Below are positions 50,616-60,777 of a DNA stretch of 64,000 bases, piece by piece. The position numbers and the translations under genes are program-made. The number at the start of each line of letters is the position of its first letter. Within the stretch, counting starts at the first letter, position 1. A model generated the notes under the pieces. That model was not told the origin of the DNA, did not search any database, and saw only the letters and a list, made by a program, of their open reading frames with translations. Source of the stretch: Methylobacterium sp. Leaf125 (GTDB taxonomy: Bacteria; Pseudomonadota; Alphaproteobacteria; Rhizobiales; Beijerinckiaceae); the NCBI RefSeq assembly GCF_001423085.1, contig NZ_LMNU01000034.1:233039-297038 (forward strand), read 5' to 3'.

Positions 50616-52070
50616 CTATTCAGCCGGTGCGGTCCCGGGTGGGGAACGGGTGAAACGCGCCGCCACGTGGCCGCGCAAGCCCGCGATGTCGAAGAGCCAG
50701 ACGAGCACGCCATAGACCACCATGCCGAGGGGAACGGAAAGCAGCAGCGCTCGGGTCGGCTCGCTATGGCGCAGCGGCAGCAGGCAGAGCGCCATGGCAA
50801 GGGAGGCGATACTGGCGGCCAGGATCTCCCACCAGGGCAGGTGCAGGCGCTGGGGTCCGGTGAGTGCCCGCCAAGCCAGGACGAGGGTGGCGGCCCCGAG
50901 GCCGACGGTCTGGGCGATCGCGACGCCCTCGGGACCGTAGCGAGACGGAAGGAGCCATAACCCGAGCCCGTTCAAGGCGAGCCCGACCAGCGCGGCGGCG
51001 ATCACCGGGCGCGTGCGCCGGCGAATCTGGAAGATCGGGTTAAGGGCAAAATTTGTCATCGCGAGGCAGAAGAAGCCCGGTACCATCAGCCCCGCATAGG
51101 CGGCGAAGGGGCCGCGATAGGCCTCCGGCACCACCAGAGCCTCGAGGGCCGGCAGCACGGCCCAGAACCCGACGGCGCAGGGCAGCAGCAGGGCCACCAC
51201 CACGCCGATGTTGAGCCCGACCTGGCGCTCGGCCGCGGCACGCCCCTGCTCCTCCTCGACCCGGACGGCGAGCTGGAAGAGCAGCAGGTCGAGGGCGGTC
51301 CCGAGGGTGCCGATGCTCCGGGTGGTCACATCGGCGGCGAGGGCGAAGTAGCCCGCCTCGGCGAGGCCTGCATGCGACGCGATGCTGCCCCGATTCAGGA
51401 ATGGCAGCAGCTGGTAGATCGCATTGGCGGCAATGAGAGGAAGGCCGTAGGCAACGAAGAGCTGCCAGGCTTCCCGCAGCTTCAGCCGCACGCGCGGGGC
51501 GACCGGATCGCGCAGCGGCCGATACAGCAGCAGGATCGCGAAACCCTGGCTGATCCCGGCCGCCGTCAAGACCCAGACGGGCTGGGGGAAGAACCAGGCG
51601 GCCCCTGCCATCAGCACGAAGGCGAGGCCGTTCTTGACTGCTACGAGGTTGAAGTAGAGCCGGCCGTCGAAGCGCGCCCGTGCGAGCGCCGCATGATAGT
51701 CGAAGACGCCGATACCCAAGGCAGCGACCGCCGCGCCGGCCGTGATCGCGAGACGACTTTCCGCGCTGGGCTCGAGCGTGAATCCCAGTCCTGCGCAGAA
51801 CAAGGCCGCCACGAAGAGGCTGAGCGTGAGGGCCATGTAAGCCCGGTCGAGGCCCTGACGGATCCAAGGTTCATCGACACGGACCCGGGCTGAGTAGAAT
51901 CGCGTCGCCGAGAGACGCAGCCACTCGAACAGGACGGTGTTGGCCACGATCGCACCGGCTGTCGCCAGCGCGAACAGACCGAACTCCGCCGGTCCCAGCA
52001 GCTTGGCGATCAGGAGGCCGAGGACGAAGTTCAGGCCGGCATTCAGGACGAAGGCAGCGATCACGGCCAT
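50616..52070 (-). CDS. Polysaccharide flippase (Wzx/MOP superfamily)
   Basis: The protein has 484 residues with about twelve to fourteen hydrophobic segments, starting AFVLNAGLNFVLGLLIAKLLGPAEFGLFALATAG, the typical first two helices of oligosaccharide flippases with the LGPxEFG loop. Such proteins move lipid-linked glycans across the inner membrane for exopolysaccharide or O-antigen synthesis. No glycosyltransferases are nearby, so the product is unknown. It is transcribed in the same direction as glcE, about 100 bp upstream. Confidence 0.86.
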   Translation of the reverse strand: MAVIAAFVLNAGLNFVLGLLIAKLLGPAEFGLFALATAGAIVANTVLFEWLRLSATRFYSARVRVDEPWIRQGLDRAYMALTLSLFVAALFCAGLGFTLEPSAESRLAITAGAAVAALGIGVFDYHAALARARFDGRLYFNLVAVKNGLAFVLMAGAAWFFPQPVWVLTAAGISQGFAILLLYRPLRDPVAPRVRLKLREAWQLFVAYGLPLIAANAIYQLLPFLNRGSIASHAGLAEAGYFALAADVTTRSIGTLGTALDLLLFQLAVRVEEEQGRAAAERQVGLNIGVVVALLLPCAVGFWAVLPALEALVVPEAYRGPFAAYAGLMVPGFFCLAMTNFALNPIFQIRRRTRPVIAAALVGLALNGLGLWLLPSRYGPEGVAIAQTVGLGAATLVLAWRALTGPQRLHLPWWEILAASIASLAMALCLLPLRHSEPTRALLLSVPLGMVVYGVLVWLFDIAGLRGHVAARFTRSPPGTAPAE

Positions 52071-52159
52071 GGCGTGGACGGGTCATCCTCGGATGCCGGC
52101 TGGACGGGGCATCGCCGCGCCACGCTCTAGCGCGAGCAGCCAAACATTCCGTCAACCAG

Positions 52160-53170
52160 TCACAACCACCCCCGGATGCGGAAGAAAACGATCGGAATGA
52201 TGGCGCTCACGAGGATGAGTGCCAAGCCGTAGGGATAGCCATAGGCCCATTCGAGTTCGGGCATATGCTTGAAGTTCATGCCGTACATCGAGGCGATCAG
52301 GGTCGGGGGGATGCCGACCACCGATGCCACGGTGAGAACCCGGAAGGTGTTGTTCTGCTCGATGCTGATCAGACCGAGGGTCGCATCGAGAAGGAACTGG
52401 ACGTTCTCCGACAGTCGGATCTCGAACTCATCGAGGGAGGCGATGTCGCGCCGCACGGCCTCGAAGCGCGGCACCTGTTCCTCGCCGAGGATGTGCTCGC
52501 ACTCGTTGGCCACGAAGGGGACGATCCGCTCCAGTCCGAGGAGGCTCGAACGGATCTTGCCGAGGGTCTTCCCGCGGCGTCCGATGCCGCGCAGGATCCG
52601 GCGCAGTGCCAGGTCGCGCCGACGCGGCGTCTGGCTGCGCAGCTTGGCGTCCCCGGCCGGTGCACCGCCGCGAACATCGAAATCGAAGATCCGCGTGGAC
52701 AACTCGTCGAGGTCCGCGCCCATGTCCTCGAGGGAATCTGCGAGACTGTCGACGAGCTCCTCCATCAGGAGAAGGAAGATCTCGGTGGAGGTGGTGCCCG
52801 GCCCGTCGCCGGTATCGATGCGCTTCTTCACCTCCGCGAAGGCCCGCAGCTCGTGGAAGCGCACCGTGACGAGGCGATCCCGGGTGAGCACGAAGCCCAA
52901 CGGCTTCAACTGCGTATCAAGTTTGTCGAAGGTTACCATCGGGGTCGAGAGCGAGAACCCGGTCTTCAAGCGCCGCAGCCGACTCGAATTCTCGACCTCG
53001 CTGAGGGCCTTGCGCGATGGGATCCGGATGCCGGTGCAGGCCTCGACCCGCTCGGCCTCCTCGGCGCTCGGATCATCGAGATCGATCCACACGACTTCCA
53101 CTGGGTATGCTTCCGCGGCTGCCTGCGCCGCGGGCTCGACCGCGCCTTGCGGACCATGAAGCTTGATCAT
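52160..53170 (-). CDS. corA: Magnesium/cobalt transporter CorA
   Basis: The protein has 336 residues. A large N-terminal cytoplasmic domain, a long stalk helix (ENVQFLLDATLGLISIEQNNTFRVLTVASVVGIPPTLIASM), the selectivity motif GMN in YGMNFKHMPELEW (about residue 300), and a second helix near the C-terminus (LALILVSAIIPIVFF), ending with a basic tail. It forms a pentameric Mg2+ channel. It is divergent from groES across about 210 bp that includes CIRCE. Confidence 0.95.
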   Translation of the reverse strand: MIKLHGPQGAVEPAAQAAAEAYPVEVVWIDLDDPSAEEAERVEACTGIRIPSRKALSEVENSSRLRRLKTGFSLSTPMVTFDKLDTQLKPLGFVLTRDRLVTVRFHELRAFAEVKKRIDTGDGPGTTSTEIFLLLMEELVDSLADSLEDMGADLDELSTRIFDFDVRGGAPAGDAKLRSQTPRRRDLALRRILRGIGRRGKTLGKIRSSLLGLERIVPFVANECEHILGEEQVPRFEAVRRDIASLDEFEIRLSENVQFLLDATLGLISIEQNNTFRVLTVASVVGIPPTLIASMYGMNFKHMPELEWAYGYPYGLALILVSAIIPIVFFRIRGWL

Positions 53171-53287
53171 CCGCGAAGGACTTTCCGTCGGGTTGTGGAA
53201 TTGGGGGATGATCCTGTCGCTGGATCGTCGTCCGAACCTGCGACAGTCTTGACTTAAGGGACGCCCGCGCCTAACTCGGCGCCATCG

Positions 53288-53314
53288 TTAGCACTCACTC
53301 AAGGAGAGTGCTAA
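53288..53314. promoter_or_regulatory. CIRCE operator of groESL
   Basis: TTAGCACTC (53288-53296), nine-base spacer, GAGTGCTAA (53306-53314): an exact CIRCE inverted repeat, 70 bp before the groES ATG. HrcA binds it and represses groESL until heat stress. hrcA is not in the window. Confidence 0.97.
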
Positions 53315-53383
53315 CGACCTGGGTTGAGCGCGCTGCCGCGCCGCATCAACGCCATCCACGAATTTGAAGCAAGAGGGCAGCTC

Positions 53384-53671
53384 ATGAAGTTCCGTCCGCT
53401 GCACGACCGTGTCGTCGTCCGCCGCATTGAAGGCGAAGAGAAGACTAAGGGCGGCATCATCATCCCGGACACCGCCAAGGAGAAGCCGCAAGAGGGCGAG
53501 ATCGTCGCCGTCGGCCCCGGCGCCCGTGACGAAGCCGGTCGCGTCAACCCGCTGGACGTCAAGGCGGGTGATCGCGTCCTGTTCGGCAAGTGGTCCGGCA
53601 CCGAGGTCAAGATCGACGGTCAGGACCTCCTGATCATGAAGGAATCCGACATTATGGGCGTCGTCGCCTAA
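53384..53671 (+). CDS. groES: Co-chaperonin GroES
   Basis: The protein has 95 residues from the ATG at 53384. It has KFRPLHDRVVVRRIEGEEKTKGGIIIPDTAKEKPQEG with the mobile loop, and GDRVLFGKWSGTEVKIDGQDLLIMKESDI. It forms the seven-membered lid of GroEL. It is followed by groEL after 85 bp, one transcript under CIRCE control. The codon use of this pair is more biased (many AAG, CTC, GTC) than in the neighbours, fitting high expression. Confidence 0.98.
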   Translation: MKFRPLHDRVVVRRIEGEEKTKGGIIIPDTAKEKPQEGEIVAVGPGARDEAGRVNPLDVKAGDRVLFGKWSGTEVKIDGQDLLIMKESDIMGVVA

Positions 53672-53756
53672 GTCGGCTTTCGGTTCTCCTCCCTTTCACG
53701 AGCCCTTCGAGGGCGCCATCCGGCGCCTCGGGGCCCATCACTGACAAGGATCTGAC

Positions 53757-55400
<1,644 letters not shown>

Positions 55401-55429
55401 GAAGTCCGAACCCGACCAAATCGGAATGG

Positions 55430-55456
55430 GGGGTCGCCGTAAGGCGACCCCTTTTT
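55430..55456 (+). terminator. Intrinsic terminator of groESL
   Basis: A 9-bp perfect stem (GGGGTCGCC, loop GTAA, GGCGACCCC) at 55430-55451 followed by five T. It begins 30 bp after the groEL stop. Confidence 0.95.
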
Positions 55457-55508
55457 CGTCTGCGCGACGGCCGATCGCAGTGCAACAGTCAGGATCGCAG
55501 GCGGCGCA

Positions 55509-56024
55509 TCAGGCGCCTTGTTTCTTGACGCGCACCGCCTTCGCACCAACCGCTTGTGATCCGGCCTTCTTAGTCCGATCATGATCCTTGCGGTCCCAGG
55601 ATGCGGTAAAGGCAGGGCTTCCGAGGGCACGCGTGACGCTCGGAGCTGCAGCGGCGGATCCGGTTCGTCGCTGCGGAGAGGCTTTCGTCCTCACCGCGGG
55701 CTCGGCACCACCCGCGAGATCGGCCAGGCGGCGTCGAAGCCAGTCAGCTTTGGCGCGCTTCGCCTCCGCGTGATGCTTGTCGAGACGTCCGATCAACGCT
55801 CGCGCCTCGGCCTCGGTCAGGCCGTCGATGATGAGAGCGTAGGTTTCGGTGCCCAAACATCTGCGCACCCGGCGTAGGCCATCGAGCGTCAGATTCTTGA
55901 CCTTCAACTGCTTCAGCACCAGGGTCCGGACGGTCCTGGTGAGGTCCGCCCGAATATCCGGAAAAACCTCCGGTGAACGCGCGATCGCCCCGAGGGCAAC
56001 GAAACCATCCACGTCAAGCGCCAT
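55509..56024 (-). CDS. Hypothetical protein coupled to the ParA-like ATPase
   Basis: The protein has 171 residues. The ATG lies inside the end of the ParA-like gene (11-bp overlap), so the two are translationally coupled. The first 100 residues are probably helical (DIRADLTRTVRTLVLKQLKVKNLTLDGLRRVRRCLG, then EAEARALIGRLDKHHAEAKRAKADWLRRRLADLAGG); the last 70 are low-complexity, rich in Ala, Lys, Arg and Ser, strongly basic and likely disordered. It has no ParB HTH or CTPase motif. In position and make-up it resembles adaptor or cargo-linking partners of orphan ParA-like positioning ATPases, but no homologue was recognised. Confidence 0.65.
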   Translation of the reverse strand: MALDVDGFVALGAIARSPEVFPDIRADLTRTVRTLVLKQLKVKNLTLDGLRRVRRCLGTETYALIIDGLTEAEARALIGRLDKHHAEAKRAKADWLRRRLADLAGGAEPAVRTKASPQRRTGSAAAAPSVTRALGSPAFTASWDRKDHDRTKKAGSQAVGAKAVRVKKQGA

Positions 56025-56937
56025 CGAAGACCCCTTTCACTTCTGCGACCAGCGGGATGAGGATCGTGGAGACATGGATGCCGTACTTGCCCGAAAACGT
56101 GGGCAAATCCCGACGTGGCATGAGCGCTCCAGCCAGCGCCGCTGCCTGGGGTATGCGCGTCGCGAAGAGGCGGAACCCCGGCTCCTCTGCGCTCGCTTCC
56201 GCCTGAAGCCGCGCCAGCGTGTGCTGGTGCTGGCGGACCTGTGGCTGATACCGCGTCACCAGCACGTGAGGCTGTCGCGCGGGTACGACCGCGTCGTGCC
56301 GTCGATCCTTATCGCCCCATACCGTTTGGATGAAAGCATCGAGCCCGTAGGTCGAGAGATAGTCTGGGATCGACGTGACAATGACGAGGTCAGCACCGCG
56401 GATCGCAACTTCGGTCATCGGAGAGATGCCAGGTGCACAGTCGAAGAGAATGTAGTCGAAGCGCTCCGCGAGCGGGACGAACTCGTCCTCGAAGATCGTG
56501 CGGAGCTTTCCGTCGATGGCGCGCATCGAGAAGTTGCGCGCGGTGAGTTCGTAGAGGATCTCGCGCTCGACCAGCCGAAGGTAGGGACCGGCCGGAAGCA
56601 GCGCGAGTGACAGCAGCGCGTTCCGGTGCATGGTGACGCCGGTCTGACTCTGGATGCGGGGTGCCAGGAGCGGCTTCTCGCGGCTCACGAGCTTGAGCGC
56701 GAGATAGGCCTCGAGGGTGCGACCCCGGGCGATCATCTCGGCCAACGCTGTCTCCCCGGCGAGGCAGACCGAGACGCTGGCCTGCGGATCAAGATCGACA
56801 ACCAGCACCGAAGCTCCGTCTGCGGCCAGAGCCTCAGCCAGCATGACGACCGTTGTGGTCTTGCCCACACCGCCCTTCATATTTGCGACCGCAATCAGCC
56901 GGCCGCTCCCCCGTGGCCGGCGCGCGGCTTCGCTCAT
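56014..56937 (-). CDS. Orphan ParA/MinD-superfamily ATPase
   Basis: The protein has 307 residues from the ATG at 56937; the open frame reaches 57090 but the extra 51 residues are not family-like. Deviant Walker A KGGVGKTT (residues 21-28) with the signature Lys, switch I VVDLDPQASVSVCL (Asp48, Asp50), and Walker B ILFDCAPGISPMT. C-terminal part has an unusual His/Gln/Arg stretch (PQVRQHQHTLARLQAEA). No parB is adjacent; instead a small basic-tailed protein overlaps its 3' end. It is therefore not the chromosome-partition ParA but one of the positioning ATPases for another cargo. The first gene of a two-gene unit that converges on the groEL terminator. Confidence 0.85.
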   Translation of the reverse strand: MSEAARRPRGSGRLIAVANMKGGVGKTTTVVMLAEALAADGASVLVVDLDPQASVSVCLAGETALAEMIARGRTLEAYLALKLVSREKPLLAPRIQSQTGVTMHRNALLSLALLPAGPYLRLVEREILYELTARNFSMRAIDGKLRTIFEDEFVPLAERFDYILFDCAPGISPMTEVAIRGADLVIVTSIPDYLSTYGLDAFIQTVWGDKDRRHDAVVPARQPHVLVTRYQPQVRQHQHTLARLQAEASAEEPGFRLFATRIPQAAALAGALMPRRDLPTFSGKYGIHVSTILIPLVAEVKGVFDGA

Positions 56938-57404
56938 GCCCGTTCCCCCCACAACGTCGTTTCCCCTCGCTGTCGGTCGAGACAGCGAGCCGCGAACCGG
57001 GGATCGGACGAACCGGACGCGCGAATCAAGCGATCGGCTCAGCGTGATGCGTCGCACGTCAGTGCCCGGTAGGCATCCCCTGCCGGTCACAACAATGCAC
57101 GGTTGTCAGGACTTGGAAATATCGACTAAGACGCGTGAAGAGCGTGTGCGCGCTGGCCGCGTCGACAGGCTCGCGCTTGCGTCACCTGTGATCTTCGCCG
57201 CGCATGAAGGGACGGCCGAGGTGGTCCGCAAAAAGCCGGCCCTGCTCCGCTGCAGACCGATTCGATAGAACCGGGCGTGGGCGACGGGAAACAGACCCGG
57301 ACTGCGAGGATATTCGGCGCGCGATCGGTCCGCCGGGGCACTGTCGATCGTGCGGCGGGCCCCGGTCCCTTGGGACCAGGGCCAAACGGGGCTTCGGTGC
57401 GAAC
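56938..57404. other. Intergenic region upstream of the ParA-like gene
   Basis: This 467-bp region lies between the ParA-like gene and the 2OG-oxygenase gene, both on the minus strand. It contains a hairpin close to the oxygenase stop (listed separately) and an AT-richer patch at 57095-57130 that could be promoter for the ParA-like gene. Short open frames in it carry no recognisable protein. Confidence 0.45.
57358..57383 (-). terminator. Hairpin after the 2OG-oxygenase gene
   Basis: GGTCCC-TT-GGGACC extended by GGCCC/GGGCC across one mismatch, 57358-57383, 22 bp after the oxygenase stop. There is no T-run on the minus strand, so it may be a weak terminator or an RNA 3' protective structure. 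Confidence 0.5.
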
Positions 57405-58037
57405 TTAACGCCCGAAGATGCCTTTGAGGAATTGGGCGGTGCGATTGCGCTTCTTCTTGCGCTCCAGTTCATTCGCGTCCTTGACCCACGCCACCTGCAC
57501 GACGCGGCGCTCGCCCTCGAACGGCTCGTGGCCATGCCAGGAATTGTCGGCGCGCAGGAAGGCGAACATCGTGCCCATGGTGGGCGGCACTTCGACGGCG
57601 AAGGGTTCGTAATTCTTGCCGTCGTAGAGCACCCGCAGGCGCCCGGCGGCTGGGGCATCCCAGGCGTCGTTCATGTAGATGAGCATCGTCATCACCTTGG
57701 ACGGGCCATCGGTGTGGATCGAGCCGTATTTGAGCTGACTGCGCTTCATGATGGTGGTGAGGCGCGGGCAGGAGACGAGGTCGATGCCGAACTTCTCGCC
57801 CATGATGCGCGAGAACGCGTCGCTCTCCAATTCGTCGATCAGCGCCTTGAAGCGGCCCTTGAGGGCGACTTCGTCGACCGTGAGATAGCCGGGCTTGGCG
57901 ATCGCAGGGAAATCCTGGCGGATCTCGTCGACGGCCTCGGGCTTGAGCACGTCGTTGCCGAGAAAGAAGCTGTAGGGCTCGCGCGAGACAGGGGCGGCTC
58001 GCACGGCATCAAGGTTGAGGATCGACAATCCCGTCAT
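57405..58037 (-). CDS. 2OG-Fe(II) oxygenase family protein
   Basis: The protein has 210 residues from the ATG at 58037. Iron ligands are visible as His108 and Asp110 (YGSIHTDG) with a distal His at about 168-170 (NSWHGHEPFEGERRVVQVAW), and Arg177/178 for 2-oxoglutarate. This is the prolyl-hydroxylase-like group often found beside surface-polysaccharide or signalling genes. The C-terminus is very basic (ELERKKKRNRTAQFLKG). A long ORF continues upstream to 58706 but is not family-like and crosses another gene. Substrate unknown. Confidence 0.8.
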   Translation of the reverse strand: MTGLSILNLDAVRAAPVSREPYSFFLGNDVLKPEAVDEIRQDFPAIAKPGYLTVDEVALKGRFKALIDELESDAFSRIMGEKFGIDLVSCPRLTTIMKRSQLKYGSIHTDGPSKVMTMLIYMNDAWDAPAAGRLRVLYDGKNYEPFAVEVPPTMGTMFAFLRADNSWHGHEPFEGERRVVQVAWVKDANELERKKKRNRTAQFLKGIFGR

Positions 58038-58217
58038 GGCTTCGACGTTCGTCCATTCGGGCGCACCGGCCTGGGTTCGAGCAGGTACGCACTGGGTTGC
58101 AGCGCCGCTGCGAGGGCGCAATCCCGGTGGATAGAGCGCCCGATTGCGGCAAGCGGACGGCAAGCCCTTTCCGCGCAACGCGGAAACTGCCATGCTTGAC
58201 CGTATCGAAACTGAGAA

Positions 58218-58526
58218 GTGGCGCCGAGTATCGTGACGAGACGCCTCGCACTCGCCTTCTGTGTCGCCCTGGCGACGCCGGCCGGTGCCCAGAGCCCCCT
58301 CTCGACGACCCAGCGCATGACCTGTGCCGACGCGATGGCTCTGGTGAAGAGCCGGGGCTCCGTCTCGATCAGTTCTGGCGGAGCGCCCGAGCGCTTCGTT
58401 CGCGACCGCGGTCAATGCAATCTCACGGAAATCGCCGAGCTGCGCTTCGTGCCCACGCGCGACAACCCGGAATGCCCGATCGGCTATCGCTGTCGCGAGC
58501 CGGAATTCGGAGACTGGGACTGGTGA
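58218..58526 (+). CDS. Small exported protein with four cysteines
   Basis: The protein has 102 residues. A signal peptide (RRLALAFCVALATPAGAQS) is followed by a mature part of about 75 residues with Cys near positions 36, 67, 86 and 92, suggesting two disulphides, and an acidic aromatic end (EFGDWDW). A GTG five codons later (58233) is an alternative start. Similar tiny proteins are widespread in Rhizobiales genomes without known function. It is divergent from the 2OG-oxygenase gene. Confidence 0.65.
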   Translation: MAPSIVTRRLALAFCVALATPAGAQSPLSTTQRMTCADAMALVKSRGSVSISSGGAPERFVRDRGQCNLTEIAELRFVPTRDNPECPIGYRCREPEFGDWDW

Positions 58527-58662
58527 GACGCGTAACGGCGCGAGGATAGTCGGCCGCAGGAGTGCGCCACGATCTCGCCACGACCCGCCTGCAATGCCGA
58601 TGCATGGGCGGCCCCCGCGGGGCACGATGCCGAACGAAGTCAAGAACTGAGGGGAGACGCGC

Positions 58663-60774
58663 GTGGCCGTATTGAGGACAGGCCTCGGCCTGCAAGCCGC
58701 CGTCACGGCACTCTTCGCCCTCGCCCTCCTCCTTTTACCCGGCGTTACCGCGCCGCTCTACGTCAGTCTCAGCGGCCTTGCCATGGCGGGCATTCTGCTC
58801 GCATCAGGGCGCCTCTCGTCCTACCTGAAGGTCTTCGTCTCGGTCTACGGCATCGGCTACCTGTTCCTGGCAGGAGCCAAGCAATTGGCGGTCATGGGTT
58901 TCCTGCCCCCGACGCTCGCCGCCCTCCTGCCGCCGAGCTTCGCAGCCACGGGGGCCGTGGTGTTTGCCGGCATCGTCCTGGCGATCTCGCACCTTGAGCC
59001 GATCCGGGCGATCACATTGATCGCCGACCCCTACTTCGCCACCACCGACAAGCCGACACGGGAGATTGGACCTTTCCGCCTGTTCGGCAGCACCGAGGGT
59101 AAGGTCGGCCAGCGCCTCGTTGCCCTGTCGATCTTCATCACCTTCGCGCAGGTCGCCCTGCAGCTGCGGCTGAACTTCTGGTTCCGCGACCTGTTCAACG
59201 CCCTCCAGGAATACAACGCCGACGCCTTCTGGTACCAGTTGGTCTGGGTGTTCACGCCGCTCGCGACCATCTGGGTCGTGGTCGGCATGTTCGACACCTT
59301 CGTGGATGCCACACTTCACATCCGCTGGCGCACTTGGCTGACCCGCAGCTTCTACGGTCGCTGGCTGGATGCCGGAACGCATTACCGGGTCCCCTTCACC
59401 GGGGAGAGCGCAGACAACCCGGATCAGCGCATTCAGAGCGACATCAATCTCTTCATCTCCCAGACCACGACGCTCTCCATACGGCTCCTGTCTCAGGCCG
59501 CGACCCTGGTGTCCTTCATGGTCATCCTATGGGGCCTGTCTCGCGACTTCGTGCTGCCCTTCACCGATACGGTGGTGCCGGGCTTCCTGGTTTGGCTGGT
59601 GGTCGGCTACGCCGTCATTGGAACTTGGCTGACGCACGTCATCGGCCGCCCCCTCATCGGGCTCGACTTCCGCCAGGAGAAAGTGGAGGCCGATTTCCGC
59701 TTCTCCCTGGCCCGGACCCGCATCTACGGCGAGCAGATCGCGCTGCTGCGCGGCGAGCGCGCCGAGACGGTCCGACTCAGCAGCCTGTTCCACGCGATCG
59801 TCGGCAACTACCTCGACATCATCGTCCGGCGGATCAAGCTCGGTAGCTTCACGCTGTCCTACAGCCAGATCAGCGTGGTGTTTCCCTATATCCTTGCTGC
59901 GCCGTCCTACTTCCTGAAGAAAATTACACTTGGTCAGTTTCAGCAGACCGGAGATGCCTTCAGCAGCGTGCAATCCTCGCTGTCGTTCTTCATCAATTCC
60001 TACGTCACCATCGCGGCCTACCGCGCCAATACCAACCGACTCTCCTCGTTCAAGCAGGCAATGACGAAGGCGGAGGCGATCGGAGGGACCGGGGAAGGCT
60101 TGTTCCAGGGCAACGACACCAAGGGCGACGTCACTGCCTCGAAGCTCAGCCTCGGCCTACCCGACGGACGCGAGATCGTGGCCGCAGACGCCCTGACCAT
60201 TGCAAAGGGCGGCGCCACGCTGCTGACGGGTCCCTCCGGTTCCGGTAAGTCGACCCTGTTCCGTGCCATTGCGGGCATCTGGCCCTTCGCCCAGGGACGG
60301 ATCGACCTGCCGAAGGGACAGTCGGCCCTGGTCCTGCCGCAGCGCCCCTACATCCCCCTGGGGACGCTGCGTGGCGCCGTCGTCTACCCGAGCACCACGG
60401 ACATGTTCCCGGACGAGGCGATCCGTGACGCTCTGATGGCCGCCCAGCTGCCGGGGCTGGTTGATCGTCTCGACGAGGTGGACGCCTGGGATCAGCGCCT
60501 CTCGGGCGGCGAACAGCAGCGCCTGGCGGTGGCCCGCGCTGTTCTCGCCAAGCCCGACTGGCTGTTCCTCGATGAATCCACCGCCGCGCTTGACGAGCCG
60601 AGCGAGGCTGCGATCTACCGGATGCTGCGCGAGCGCCTGCCCGGCACCACCATCGTCTCCATCGGCCATCGGTCGACCCTGCATGCCCTGCACGAACGCC
60701 GTCTCGACATGCAGCCCGCCAATGATGGTCGGTTCGTGCCGCGTGAGGTACCGGCGCCCGTGGCTGCCGAGTAG
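58663..60774 (+). CDS. SbmA/BacA-like ABC transporter with fused ATPase domain
   Basis: The protein has 703 residues from a GTG at 58663 behind GGGGAG. An extra N-terminal membrane section (three to four helices, residues 5-110) precedes an ABC_membrane_2 (SbmA/BacA-like) domain (FNALQEYNADAFWYQLVWVF; HIRWRTWLTRSFYGRWL; NPDQRIQSDINLF). The C-terminal ATPase has Walker A GPSGSGKST (about residue 523), signature LSGGEQQRLAVARA (about 613) and Walker B WLFLDES (about 632). BacA of Sinorhizobium lacks an ATPase; the fused type (BclA of Bradyrhizobium, YddA) imports peptides and affects very-long-chain fatty acid lipids. Peptide uptake is therefore plausible. Confidence 0.87.
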   Translation: MAVLRTGLGLQAAVTALFALALLLLPGVTAPLYVSLSGLAMAGILLASGRLSSYLKVFVSVYGIGYLFLAGAKQLAVMGFLPPTLAALLPPSFAATGAVVFAGIVLAISHLEPIRAITLIADPYFATTDKPTREIGPFRLFGSTEGKVGQRLVALSIFITFAQVALQLRLNFWFRDLFNALQEYNADAFWYQLVWVFTPLATIWVVVGMFDTFVDATLHIRWRTWLTRSFYGRWLDAGTHYRVPFTGESADNPDQRIQSDINLFISQTTTLSIRLLSQAATLVSFMVILWGLSRDFVLPFTDTVVPGFLVWLVVGYAVIGTWLTHVIGRPLIGLDFRQEKVEADFRFSLARTRIYGEQIALLRGERAETVRLSSLFHAIVGNYLDIIVRRIKLGSFTLSYSQISVVFPYILAAPSYFLKKITLGQFQQTGDAFSSVQSSLSFFINSYVTIAAYRANTNRLSSFKQAMTKAEAIGGTGEGLFQGNDTKGDVTASKLSLGLPDGREIVAADALTIAKGGATLLTGPSGSGKSTLFRAIAGIWPFAQGRIDLPKGQSALVLPQRPYIPLGTLRGAVVYPSTTDMFPDEAIRDALMAAQLPGLVDRLDEVDAWDQRLSGGEQQRLAVARAVLAKPDWLFLDESTAALDEPSEAAIYRMLRERLPGTTIVSIGHRSTLHALHERRLDMQPANDGRFVPREVPAPVAAE

Positions 60775-60777
60775 AGC

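Noticed and set aside
56014..56937. ParA-like gene as part of the chromosome partition locus or an integrated plasmid
   Set aside because: No parB, parS-like repeats, gidAB or replication genes adjoin it, and the partner has no ParB motif.
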